Shown here piece by piece: positions 39,701 to 44,103 of a stretch of DNA of 64,000 bases (position 1 is the first letter of the stretch; each line of letters starts with the position of its first letter). The notes under the pieces were generated by a model, which had not been told where the DNA came from, searched no databases, and saw nothing but the letters and a program-made list of their open reading frames with translations. Origin of the DNA: Chiridota heheva (Eukaryota > Echinodermata > Holothuroidea > Apodida > Chiridotidae); assembly GCA_020152595.1 (NCBI GenBank), contig JAIGNY010001829.1:953501-1017500 (forward strand), in the 5' to 3' direction. A program made the position numbers and the translations under genes.

Positions 39701-42700
39701 AACATAATACCATTAATCATCATGAACATAATACCACTAATCATCATGAACATAATACCACTAATCATCATGAACATAAAACCACTAATCATCATGAACA
39801 TAAAACCACTAATCATCATGAACATAACACCACTAATCACCATGAACATAAAACCACTAATCATCATGAACATAAAACCACTAATCATCATGAACATAAA
39901 ACCACTAATCATCATGAATATAAAACCACTAATCATCATGAACATAAAACCACTAATTATCATGAACATAACACCACTAATTATCATGAACATAACACCA
40001 CTAATCACCATGAACATAAAACCACTACTTATCATGAACATAAAACCACTAATCATCATGAACATAAAACCACTAATCACCATGAACATAAAACCACTAA
40101 TCATCATGAACATAAAACCACTAATCACCATGAACATAAAACCACTAATCATCATGAACATACCACTAATCATCATGAATATAAAACCACTAATCATCAT
40201 GAACATAAAACCACTAATTATCATGAACATAAAACCACTAATTATCATGAACATAAAACCACTAATCATCATGAACATAAAACCACTAATCACCATGAAC
40301 ATAAAACCACTAATCACCATGAACATAACACCACTAATCATCATGAACATAAAACCACTAATCACCATGAACATAAAACCACTAATCATCATGAACATAC
40401 CACTAATCATCATGAACATAATACCACTAATCACCATGAACATAAAACCACTAATCGTCATGAACATAAAACCACTAATCATAATGAACATATCACTAAT
40501 CACCATGAACATAAAACCACTAATCACCATGAACATAAAACCACTAATCACCATGAACATAAAACCACTAATCATCATAAACATAAAACCACTAATCACC
40601 ATGAACATAAAACCACTAATCATTATAAACATAAAACCACTAATCATCATGAACATACCACTAATCATCATGAACATAAAACCACTTTTCTACTTGCAGG
40701 CATGAGATGTAATGTCCATCAGATCTACTTGAAAAGTTTAGTGGTCAAGTTCATCTTATATGAAAGAGGAATTTTAAAGAAACAAAATAGTGAAGAAATT
40801 ATTTCAATATCTTATTCCATTACGGAGATATTCAATTTTTAAAGTTGTCTCTCATTAGTGTAAAAATGGCTGATGTGGACTGTGTACTGCAGAAGGTTGG
40901 CACCCTCCTCCTCACTTTAAATGATTGTTAATATACTTTTAATAAGTAAAATGCATTTAAATTTCTTACAAACTGAATTTGTTTCCATCAAGCTTTCTTC
41001 AAGTGATAAATTGAAATTACCTTACTAGATTCAGTTTCACTACTTTCCTGACATATCCAATGGTTTTAGAGGCACAAAATCTGAGGAGAAGATATGATAA
41101 AATACATATAAAGACTTTGAGGAATCTGAGGATGTAACATCACAACTAGTCTGATTTCAGTTGTTTCTATACGAGATGGACAGAACTTAAAACTTGAATA
41201 TCTCCTAAATCGAGTAAGATTTTCTGATGTTTTCTTTTCCATTTTGTTTCTTTCTAATTTCTCTCTCATATAAGATGGAACTTGCTTGACCACCTTTAAG
41301 TGATTTTTAGGGTCGAAAGTTTCACTCACTTTCGTTATTACAGATTTTTCGCAAGGGGTTGACCAAGATGTTTGAGAGGCGTGGCCTGGATGCGGTGTTT
41401 ATGGAGTTTGCGTCGCACCCTCGCAAGCAGCGTCACATGGGTCTTGAATGTGTCCCCATGCCCAAAGAAATAGGGGACATGGCACCAATATATTTCAAGG
41501 TTTGTAAGGTATATCAATATGTAATGCATAAGGTATATACTGACTGGTTAGTACCAGCTGGAAGGCTATGTAAAGCTGCAGGATGCAGAGGGGGTAAAGG
41601 GAAAACTCCCCACTAATGATAGGATTTCACCTTCCCTGTAACATGTTTTCTCTTAAATTAGGAGGTAAAAACTGGTAAATTATTTTTTTAAACTTAGTAA
41701 AATTGAAGGAAAATCTGGTATAATTTGGCCAAATTTCATGCATGTTAAGGAAATTTCCCAAATTGAGAAGAAGAAAAAAAAGAATGATATTCTGATTAGC
41801 AGCAATGTTTGTTGGAAACTTAATGCACCAGAGGAATTTCTTCTGCTTGTAACCAGGAAATGTTTGGGGTTCATGCCCCCCTGAGCGGTGACCCTTCCAT
41901 GTTTGAAATTCGTGCCCCCATGAGAGGTGACTCTTCCTACACCCTTGAGGACATGGGTTTTATCCTCAGTCCAGTCATCCAAAAAATTAAGAGCACCCTC
42001 TCACTTGGTACACTCACTCACTTTGGGATTGTTGCAGGGTAATGGTACAGCCTTTACAGGGTATCATAACCTTTTTAAAGAAATCTGGAGTGGGAGGGCA
42101 AAACATATAGAAGGGATATATGATCTCCACAGTGTCATATTCAATGGGAGGTTAGGGGAAAACTTCCCCCTCTCCTTCTTGCTGAAATTCCATAAGTAAA
42201 ATGCAAGTAGCAGAATATACCAATCTAGTATACATTTTCAAAAAATAATAATGAATTTATAAAGGTTAAATATCGGCCAAATAATTTAGTGATGAATTTG
42301 CTCCTTGTGAATTTTACATTTTGGGAAATTTTTAGGCAATTTTCTTCAATTTCCTTCATTTTTGGGAAATTTTTCAGGCAATTTTATTCAATTTTCGGGA
42401 CATTTTCTGCAATTTTCAGGAAACTTTCCTTCTTTTCAGGAATGTGTATTCGATTTCCGGGACATTTTCCTCAATTTTGGGGAAATTTTGTTCGATTTTC
42501 TGGACATTTTTTTTAATTTACGGGAAATTTCCTTCATTTTCGGGAAATTTCTCATATTATTACTAAAATTTGCTATGAATTACTTCATTTGTACAATTGT
42601 ATTGTTAATGAGGAAGTACAATTCCTCCAGGGCCAGTTTTCTCCATTTCCCCACCATTCCTGCGCCTCTGGGTACAGCCCTTTTCCTACAATTACTGTTT

Positions 42701-43529
42701 GCCCTCCTTAAATTTATTATTTACTATCTTGATATATTAATTTTATTGGGATATTTTCCCAAGGTCAAAATACTCACCACTGGGGGGGAAATCAAAAGAA
42801 ATGGGGGGAATTTGCCCCCCCCCCCCTCTCCGGTTAATATGTTAAAAATGGCTATGTGGGGTATTGCTTGCAGCTTTGAGTGTTGTCATTTTTCATTGCA
42901 AAAGTGCTTGTTTTAATTAACATACTAGGATGTGTTCTTTTGCCTGTTCAATGCAATCTGATGTATGGAAGAAATTATTTTGTAGATTTGAAGATATACC
43001 GCAGCTGTCATACTTGTATGGAGAGAAAGCAGTTTTTGCATTTATATAAGAAAATAAATATTTTCTTACTGTTTTGAACCTAATAAAATGTGGTGGGTCA
43101 GAAATGCTTCAAATAATAGGGTATTTGCGTATAGGATAATGATAACACTTGCTCTTAAAATTTGACCAATGGGCATCCTTTCTTTTCTCTTAGAAAGCAA
43201 TTCAAGAGTCAGATACAGAATGGTCACAAAACAAAAAGGTCATTGACACCAGAAACAAAGGGATTCGCTCATCCATCCCTAAGGGCTTCCCTTATTTCAG
43301 CGTTGATTTTGGTTTAGACGGTGGATTTGCCCATGTCATCGAAGACGAACAATTATTCCCTTATTATTTTGGGAAAGAGATCATTGGGGGAATGTTGGAC
43401 CTGGAGCCACGGCTTTGGAGGAAGCCTCAGAAAGAGAACTTTGACCTTCAACGAAAGAAAGTAATGGATTTTGCCGAGTGGTGGAAGCCTTTTGATTGGA
43501 CGCTACAAATAGACAGATCGACGTCATGA
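639..43529 (+). CDS. CWF19L2: CWF19L2 (CWF19-like protein 2), 13 coding exons
   Basis: Spliceosome-associated protein of the Cwf19/CwfJ family. Family knowledge places it in the nucleus, in late or intron-lariat spliceosomes, where the yeast relative Drn1 works with the debranching enzyme Dbr1. I joined 13 exons by GT-AG sites with consistent phase (all junctions phase 0 once single-base gaps are allowed): 639-743, 4837-4940, 6871-6974, 9402-9572, 10805-10930, 21932-22129, 23321-24313, 24994-25230, 25779-25919, 27809-28015, 28285-28401, 41344-41499 and 43194-43529. The product is about 994 residues from the ATG at 654 (five more from 639), similar to or slightly longer than vertebrate orthologues. 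The N-terminal half is charged and low-complexity with an RS repeat; the C-terminal third holds the HIT-like CwfJ_C_1 and the CwfJ_C_2 domains. Five one-base gaps (about 4893, 6951, 23446, 23742, 24164) break the frame in exons 2, 3 and 7. Exons 4-6 and 8-13 are clean. Confidence 0.93.
744..2816. other. CWF19L2 intron 1, 5' part
   Basis: No coding signal. Around 890-920 there are palindromic CCTAGGCCTAGG-type words on either side of a short loop. Between about 1985 and 2350 several short words recur (CAAAGTCAATGGG at about 1989 and 2236; GGTGACTGACAATTT at about 2180 and 2280), suggesting an old degenerate repeat. C-rich runs at about 1780-1895. Confidence 0.4.
2885..3990. mobile_element. Foldback-like element: inverted arms of 66-bp subrepeats
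   Basis: Left arm (about 2885-3130): four tandem copies of a roughly 66-bp unit marked by TGTCTGAATCGGAG at 2895, 2961, 3027 and 3089. Right arm (about 3680-3990): the same unit in reverse complement, marked by CAGACATATAGTCTT near 3724, 3790, 3856 and 3923. The arms are separated by about 550 bases without an ORF. Inverted arms built of tandem subrepeats are the hallmark of foldback transposons, but I could not identify target duplications. Confidence 0.65.
3441..3500 (+). repeat. 60-bp direct repeat, copy 1
   Basis: The segment with AAGTTACTCAAGGATTACAT recurs almost unchanged at 4709-4772. Copy 1 lies in the loop of the foldback-like element; copy 2 lies past the gag-protease relic. The pair may mark a local duplication created when the intervening elements arrived. 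Confidence 0.7.
4168..4665 (-). pseudogene. Ty3/gypsy-like gag zinc knuckle and protease relic
   Basis: Read on the minus strand, about 4645-4560 encodes a CCHC zinc knuckle (C-x2-C-x4-H-x4-[15 protein letters not shown]), typical of Gag nucleocapsid. After a stop, 4488-4168 encodes a retropepsin-like segment with [15 protein letters not shown], where the catalytic D-T/S-G triad has Asn instead of Asp. No reverse transcriptase, integrase or LTR was found nearby. It is therefore a truncated, inactive fragment within intron 1; the superfamily is inferred from the knuckle-protease order. Confidence 0.7.
4709..4772 (+). repeat. 60-bp direct repeat, copy 2
   Basis: Near-identical partner of 3441-3500, with a few inserted bases (AATAAGTATG against AACTATG). 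It brackets the segment that contains the right foldback arm and the gypsy-like relic. Confidence 0.7.
4837..4940 (+). CDS. CWF19L2: CWF19L2 exon 2 (contains a frame break)
   Basis: Acceptor TTTCAG at 4831-4836, donor GTAACT at 4941. Phase 0 reads [19 protein letters not shown]. After about 4893 the conserved reading [16 protein letters not shown] lies in the next frame, as if one G were missing from the GGG run. The AWMLP motif is a family hallmark. The exon is 104 bp, so one extra base would make it a whole number of codons and keep phase 0 into exon 3. Confidence 0.85.
4941..6870. other. CWF19L2 intron 2
   Basis: About 1.9 kb, AT-rich with poly-T and poly-A runs (for example 6203-6215 and 6318-6337). 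Short ORFs here show no family resemblance. I see no recognised element. Confidence 0.5.
6871..6974 (+). CDS. CWF19L2: CWF19L2 exon 3 (contains a frame break)
   Basis: Acceptor ending TTTCAAAG at 6870, donor GTGAGT at 6975. It encodes a poly-lysine stretch ([15 protein letters not shown]), then RHSSSEDE in the next frame from about 6951. That second frame joins exon 4 ([11 protein letters not shown]) in phase. Like exon 2 the exon is 104 bp, one base short of a codon multiple; the gap sits beside an AAAA run. Confidence 0.78.
7090..7632 (+). pseudogene. LINE 3' end (Jockey/I-like C-terminal region), copy 1
   Basis: Translations across shifting frames give [18 protein letters not shown] followed by a Cys/His-rich SCPHC, the post-RNase H region of Jockey/I-type LINE ORF2. 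A 3' UTR then ends GGTGCCATTAAGCCTCACCAAACAA. The same tail, in other copies, occurs at 8625-8695, 47432-47560 (-) and 61935-62000 (-). 5'-truncated and frame-broken. Confidence 0.65.
7650..7900 (+). repeat. 26-bp minisatellite, about 9.6 copies
   Basis: Unit TGGAACACTTGAAAATTAAAACTCAT, nearly perfect across the array. It sits exactly between a LINE 3' end and a second LINE fragment that starts inside the RNase H domain. Confidence 0.95.
7903..8697 (+). pseudogene. LINE RNase H to 3' end, copy 2
   Basis: Degenerate reading [11 protein letters not shown] (the RNase H D-S-x-S/A box region), then [20 protein letters not shown] (the H-x-G-I-x-GNE-AD motif of LINE RNase H, with E and D lost), then [10 protein letters not shown] and [10 protein letters not shown]. 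It then shifts into a Cys/His tail ([15 protein letters not shown]). The 3' end near 8690 is GTTGTTAAGCCTCAAACAAACAAAC. Frame-broken, plus strand. Confidence 0.7.
8764..8870 (+). mobile_element. MITE family A, left-end fragment
   Basis: Starts AAAGGATGAGTTCAGAGGTCA and carries CTTATATGAAAGAGAACTTC and CTTATTCCGTTAA, the left third of the family seen complete at 8871-9319 and 62743-63057. It is truncated by, or tandem to, the next copy. Confidence 0.7.
8871..9319. mobile_element. MITE family A, full copy
   Basis: Inverted-repeat element: left end TTAAAGGATTAGTTCAG...CTTATATGAAAGAGGAC, right end GTCCTCTTTCATATAAG...AATCCTTTAA. The arms extend over 100 bases or more, so the whole element can fold back. 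No ORF of its own. Lies in intron 3. Confidence 0.8.
9402..9572 (+). CDS. CWF19L2: CWF19L2 exon 4
   Basis: 57 codons, phase 0 at both ends (acceptor TTCTGTAG, donor GTGATG). It begins [11 protein letters not shown], matching the acidic DEWVEA motif that follows the lysine-rich block in family members. The rest is polar, Ser/Pro/Glu-rich and probably disordered. No frame break. Confidence 0.88.
9757..10187. mobile_element. MITE family B, copy 1 (TSD TAATTG)
   Basis: Terminal inverted repeats CAGGCCTCCC / GGGAGGCCTG, interior dominated by AACCTTTAAA words. Flanked by TAATTG at 9751-9756 and 10188-10193, a perfect 6-bp target duplication. 431 bp, non-coding. A second copy in the same orientation is at 27241-27666. 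Confidence 0.88.
10805..10930 (+). CDS. CWF19L2: CWF19L2 exon 5
   Basis: 42 codons, acceptor TTTTAG at 10804, donor GTGAGT at 10931. It reads [10 protein letters not shown]..., the family's R-D-x-W-M motif, followed by a Lys/Glu-rich helix-like stretch. It sits immediately upstream of the satellite-filled intron 5. Confidence 0.87.
11211..21808 (+). repeat. 61-bp satellite array, about 174 copies
   Basis: The unit is 61 bp and contains CATATGGATTAGTCCCTAAG and ACTCATGATCAGTGAATG. The array fills nearly all of intron 5 of CWF19L2. Unit variants are distinguishable (CTAAGAAGC, CTAAGACGC, CTAAGGCTC, CATATTGATT, ATGAGCGAAT). Since 61 is not a multiple of three, no long ORF persists. It ends abruptly at 21808 in a T-run. 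Beyond the array, intron 5 contains only short unremarkable flanks. Confidence 0.98.
11560..17770 (+). repeat. Higher-order duplication inside the satellite (2 x about 3.11 kb)
   Basis: The rare unit variants recur in the same order at a fixed offset of 3111 bases, exactly 51 units. For example, ATGAGCGAAT occurs at 13911 and 17022, and a GTACATGGTCCATTGTAG variant near 11727 recurs near 14838. The CTACGACTCA unit repeats at 14631 and 17741 (offset 3110 after a one-base loss). The blocks are about 11560-14665 and 14666-17770, nearly identical, so the duplication is recent. Confidence 0.9.
21932..22129 (+). CDS. CWF19L2: CWF19L2 exon 6
   Basis: 66 codons between the acceptor at 21931 and donor GTAAGT at 22130. 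It contains [17 protein letters not shown], the very conserved ELNPxWK-GGTGLP motif of CWF19L2, and [11 protein letters not shown]. This is one of the two strongest identity signatures outside the C-terminal domains. No frame break. Confidence 0.93.
22331..22917. mobile_element. MITE family A, copy in intron 6
   Basis: Left end AAAGGATTAGTGAGG...AAAGGATTAGTTTAGTGG with CATCTTATATTAAAGAGG. The right arm GTCCTCTTTCATATAAGATA...CTTGCTTGAC ends GATCCTTTAA. The middle carries TAGTTGTGATGTCATAGCCTC, shared with other copies. The left end appears doubled. Confidence 0.75.
22918..23320. other. CWF19L2 intron 6, 3' part
   Basis: AT-rich, no coding or repeat signal recognised before the exon 7 acceptor. 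Confidence 0.5.
23321..24313 (+). CDS. CWF19L2: CWF19L2 exon 7, RS-repeat exon with three frame breaks
   Basis: Acceptor TTTTCAAG at 23320, donor GTAAGT at 24314. It opens [15 protein letters not shown]...GWRKPY in phase 0. From about 23446 the coding frame moves to one carrying an [14 protein letters not shown] repeat (21-bp units, about 23464-23675). From about 23742 it moves again (DEDRYRDR, then [13 protein letters not shown] and a serine run). From about 24164 a fourth stretch reads [10 protein letters not shown], acidic residues, then [14 protein letters not shown]. Each change is a one-base loss, so the three together restore phase 0. The alternative HLTKAGD reading of the repeat is open but has no family resemblance. 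Confidence 0.82.
23464..23675 (+). repeat. CWF19L2: Coding 21-bp repeat (RS-type heptapeptide)
   Basis: About nine to ten tandem 21-bp units (AGATCACCTGACAAAAGCAGG) inside exon 7. In the frame I favour they encode R-S-P-D-K/R-S-R, giving an SR-type low-complexity segment suited to a splicing factor. The length is a codon multiple, so copy-number change would not shift the frame. Confidence 0.9.
24314..24993. other. CWF19L2 intron 7
   Basis: Contains G-run and C-run stretches (24440-24455, 24553-24580). A TTAAGGTGATAGCT word near 24598 also occurs near 2818, where the foldback-like region begins. No gene seen. Confidence 0.45.
24994..25230 (+). CDS. CWF19L2: CWF19L2 exon 8
   Basis: 79 codons, acceptor TCTTACAG at 24993, donor GTAGGT at 25231. 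Begins [17 protein letters not shown], directly continuing the [14 protein letters not shown] helix of exon 7. It carries a KKKKK stretch, an acidic SSDED, the [11 protein letters not shown] motif of the family and a basic KKRRRK tail. No frame break. Confidence 0.9.
25461..25572. repeat. (TA)n microsatellite
   Basis: About 110 bases of TA dinucleotides with occasional TTTA/TCTA interruptions, in intron 8. Open reading frames through it are artefacts. Confidence 0.97.
25779..25919 (+). CDS. CWF19L2: CWF19L2 exon 9
   Basis: 47 codons between acceptor GTAACAG (25778) and donor GTGAGT (25920). Reads ...[17 protein letters not shown] followed by REKMG...DQTKMFAK, the RYF-DDDN-L / EKMG motifs conserved just before the C-terminal domains. 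Clean frame. Confidence 0.92.
25963..26410 (+). mobile_element. tRNA-derived SINE, plus strand, interrupted
   Basis: tRNA-like head GTGTGGTAGCCCAGTAGTAAA (A box) with GGTACTGGGTTCACC (B box), then the family centre GTGTCCCTGAGCAAGACACTTA. The downstream family word CTCAGCTGTGAAATGAG appears at about 26353, after an intervening insertion of about 250 bases with poly-T/poly-C. Same family as the minus-strand copies at 48102-60452. Lies in intron 9 of CWF19L2. Confidence 0.65.
26411..27234. other. CWF19L2 intron 9, middle
   Basis: AT-rich, with a T-rich run at 26870-26895. No recognised element or coding signal. Confidence 0.45.
27241..27666. mobile_element. MITE family B, copy 2 (TSD AACTTG)
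   Basis: Same element as 9757-10187 with an eroded left tip (CAGGGCTCCTG) and right end GGGAGGCCTG. AACTTG at 27235-27240 and 27667-27672 is a perfect 6-bp target duplication with a sequence different from copy 1. That confirms two independent insertions and fixes the element borders. Confidence 0.88.
27809..28015 (+). CDS. CWF19L2: CWF19L2 exon 10, start of CwfJ_C_1
   Basis: 69 codons, acceptor TTTCCAG at 27808, donor GTAATA at 28016. Contains YDLDDMFVS and then [19 protein letters not shown], the C-x2-C and KHLIVA motifs that open the HIT-like CwfJ_C_1 domain. Clean frame. Confidence 0.94.
28285..28401 (+). CDS. CWF19L2: CWF19L2 exon 11, CwfJ_C_1 core
   Basis: 39 codons, acceptor CCTCAG at 28284, donor GTGAGC at 28402. 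Reads [20 protein letters not shown] then VQH, the HIT-like core with the conserved L-T-x-GHCLI-P-QH pattern, and ends DEDVWSELQ. Confidence 0.94.
28490..29531. mobile_element. Candidate non-autonomous TTAA element (piggyBac/Kolobok-like)
   Basis: Bounded by TTAA at 28490-28493 and 29528-29531. Internal ends are CCCTTACGCGGACATGG and, at the right on the complement, CCCTTCGTGCCACACACGG. The inverted match is short and imperfect (about nine of the first 13 bases), so this is tentative. No transposase ORF; contains a tRNA-like segment at about 29058. Confidence 0.4.
29058..29135 (+). repeat. tRNA-like segment (SINE head or tRNA pseudogene)
   Basis: ATATGGTGTAGCGATG resembles an A box and CCTGGGTTTAAAAACC a B box, about 45 bases apart, with CCACTTCACGTGG as a possible anticodon arm between them. 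The acceptor stem is not convincing, so it is not called as a functional tRNA. Confidence 0.35.
29770..30445 (-). pseudogene. RTE-type LINE reverse transcriptase, N-terminal part
   Basis: Minus-strand frames read [36 protein letters not shown] and then [17 protein letters not shown] and IAFVDF, the standard order before and into the first RT motifs (N-K-A-A-G-x-D-x-I; F-x-D-F). At least three frames are needed, and it stops at about 29770, before the YADD box. It complements the RT region of the LINE at 44104-45440, which carries later motifs; they may be fragments of one family. Confidence 0.8.
30446..30506. mobile_element. MITE family A, piece left of nested insertion
   Basis: CTTGAATATCTCCTTAACGG...TTTTACCATTTTGTT is the right-half start of family A. 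The element resumes at 38147 after the insertion. TTGTT occurs at the end here (30502-30506) and at the start there (38147-38151). Confidence 0.8.
30707..31365. repeat. 159-bp tandem repeat, about 4 copies
   Basis: Units begin GGAAAAACTTTTAGTGACAATAAC at 30707, 30866 and 31025; the fourth is diverged. Because 159 is a codon multiple, a 258-codon minus-strand reading frame stays open; it has no family resemblance and I treat it as an artefact. Confidence 0.92.
31366..32336. other. Interior of the 7.64-kb insertion, left of the transposon
   Basis: No coding signal. The last 45 bases before the transposon (about 32292-32336) are nearly repeated in direct orientation at 37552-37593, just right of the transposon. 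Confidence 0.45.
32337..32885 (+). repeat. Left terminal inverted repeat with two subrepeats
   Basis: Terminal part to about 32520 (GGACTCTTCCAAACCAACTT, GTTAACA, GGCGATATTCAAGATGGCG), then two subrepeats of about 180 bp. Each has a TCATATATTGGCCATAAATA-like start, AACCTCAAAATATT, GCAACCATATT and AATATGGCGGCC. The right TIR has the same order in reverse. Confidence 0.85.
33022..36900 (-). pseudogene. Broken transposase with XPG/PIN-like nuclease region
   Basis: About 1,200 residues spread over at least nine overlapping minus-strand frames, reading downwards. They run: LENHSNLAP...PFYLVYN and [11 protein letters not shown] (about 36900-36717); [15 protein letters not shown] and IGQDLCRAV (to 35899); [18 protein letters not shown] (35933-35622); [59 protein letters not shown]-type; then [32 protein letters not shown] and [20 protein letters not shown], an XPG/FEN-like acidic pattern; then [21 protein letters not shown] and [21 protein letters not shown]. 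This architecture is a widespread invertebrate ORF family. It has several frame breaks, so it is inactive as written. Confidence 0.78.
37040..37531 (-). repeat. Right terminal inverted repeat with two subrepeats
   Basis: Reverse complement of the left TIR, including the GGACTCTTCCAAACCAAC end block, the GTTAACA tract and two copies of the subrepeat with GCAACCATATTTATATTTTT and AATATGGCGGCC. Visible mismatches are spread along the arms, so the element is not brand new. Confidence 0.85.
37535..38146. other. Interior of the 7.64-kb insertion, right of the transposon
   Basis: Begins with a near-copy (37552-37593) of the sequence left of the transposon, then non-coding text with TTGACTTTGACCTCTGGTGACC and AGGTCAAAAGGTCAATAG words. 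Ends GGTGCCCTTGGGCTC at 38146. Confidence 0.45.
38147..38212. mobile_element. MITE family A, piece right of nested insertion
   Basis: TTGTTTCTTTTGAAGTCCCCTTTCATGTAAGATAG... ending GAACTAATTCTTTA, the family A right end. It completes the fragment at 30446-30506. Confidence 0.8.
38239..40686. repeat. 24/21-bp minisatellite, about 100 copies
   Basis: Units ACCACTAATCATCATGAACATAAA (24 bp) mixed with 21-bp forms lacking AAA. Both lengths are codon multiples, so three frames (two plus, one minus) stay open for more than 820 codons each, including a TTNHHEHK repeat. No start context, splice signal or family supports translation. Lies in intron 11 of CWF19L2. A higher-order repeat of about 0.92-0.97 kb is visible: a CATTAATCAT-containing block at about 38780 recurs near 39710, and a CATGAATATAAAACC block at about 39203 recurs near 40175. 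Confidence 0.97.
40722..41312. mobile_element. MITE family A, copy in intron 11
   Basis: Left part TTTAGTGGTCAAGTTCATCTTATATGAAAGAGG, centre CATCACAACTAGTCTGATTTC, right part CATTTTGTTTCTTTCTAATTTC then CTCATATAAGATGGAACTTGCTTGACC. Diverged but full-length. Confidence 0.75.
41344..41499 (+). CDS. CWF19L2: CWF19L2 exon 12, CwfJ_C_1 to CwfJ_C_2
   Basis: 52 codons after a 12.9-kb intron; acceptor TTACAG at 41343, donor GTTTGT at 41500. Reads [19 protein letters not shown], then [20 protein letters not shown], matching the domain boundary of the family. An in-frame read-through past 41499 exists but is not family-like. Confidence 0.94.
41617..43193. other. CWF19L2 intron 12
   Basis: Contains T-rich degenerate iterations of a TTTCGGGACATTTTCTGCAA-type phrase at about 42300-42560 and G/C homopolymer runs near 42783-42830. 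No gene recognised. Confidence 0.5.
43194..43529 (+). CDS. CWF19L2: CWF19L2 exon 13, CwfJ_C_2 and stop
   Basis: 111 codons plus TGA (43527-43529); acceptor CTCTTAG at 43193. Holds most of CwfJ_C_2: [39 protein letters not shown], and the C-terminal [11 protein letters not shown]. Only a short tail follows, as in orthologues. Clean frame. Confidence 0.95.
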   Translation, partial: KAIQESDTEWSQNKKVIDTRNKGIRSSIPKGFPYFSVDFGLDGGFAHVIEDEQLFPYYFGKEIIGGMLDLEPRLWRKPQKENFDLQRKKVMDFAEWWKPFDWTLQIDRSTS

Positions 43530-44081
43530 ATATTCCATTAAATGATTGCCTAAAATTATTGACCATTTTTGATGACCTCCAAAATCCTTCAGGACAAACA
43601 TGGTCAACAATGTTTACTGATGTTCGCAAGGCCTAAGCTGCCAGGCTAGGTCTGTGTTTCAAGTTTCCATGGTTCTGTAGAAGAAGTCGACTGTGGCAGA
43701 AATTTTCAATATTGGGGAGGGGAGGTTACACCTTGCAATAATTCCATTGTTTTCATCTTAACATTTTTGTTGTAATTTTTCTGGAACGTTGGTCTGGATT
43801 TTTTTTTTTTTTTGTGGGGGGGGGGAGCATGGCCTTTGGTCCCCTGTTTTTGGTAATACTGGGTGAAGACTTACTATGAATCCACTTTCAACAGTGCTAA
43901 TACTCAAATTAAACAATTAAATAGACTGGGACTTGTGGGATAAAGTATTCAAGCACACAATGCAGGATGTGTGCTTTGTCCTGTTTGTGTGTTTAATATA
44001 AGGTTCTCTTCAGTTTCTTTTAAATCAATCACTCTCGGAACCGCCCAGTTGATTTCTAGTTAATCCTTTTTCTGAAACAAT
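43530..44081 (+). other. CWF19L2 3' UTR and downstream flank
   Basis: No further coding signal follows the stop. Two ATTAAA variants of the poly(A) signal lie at 43908-43913 and 43916-43921, about 380 bases after the stop, so the transcript may end near 43930-43950. This is only a plausible guess. A T-run/G-run at about 43800-43830 is low complexity. Confidence 0.3.
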
Positions 44082-44103
44082 TTCTCTCTCTCTCTCTCTC
44101 TTT
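44082..44103. repeat. (TC)n run at LINE 3' end
   Basis: CTCTCTCTCTCT run directly next to the end of the minus-strand LINE. Read on the LINE strand it is an (AG)n 3' tail, of the simple-repeat kind that RTE-type LINEs often carry. Confidence 0.75.

Noticed and set aside
38200-40842. Three reading frames of more than 820 codons each
   Set aside because: They arise because the 24/21-bp units are codon multiples. No domain, no promoter or splice support, and all three cannot be genes. Recorded as a repeat.
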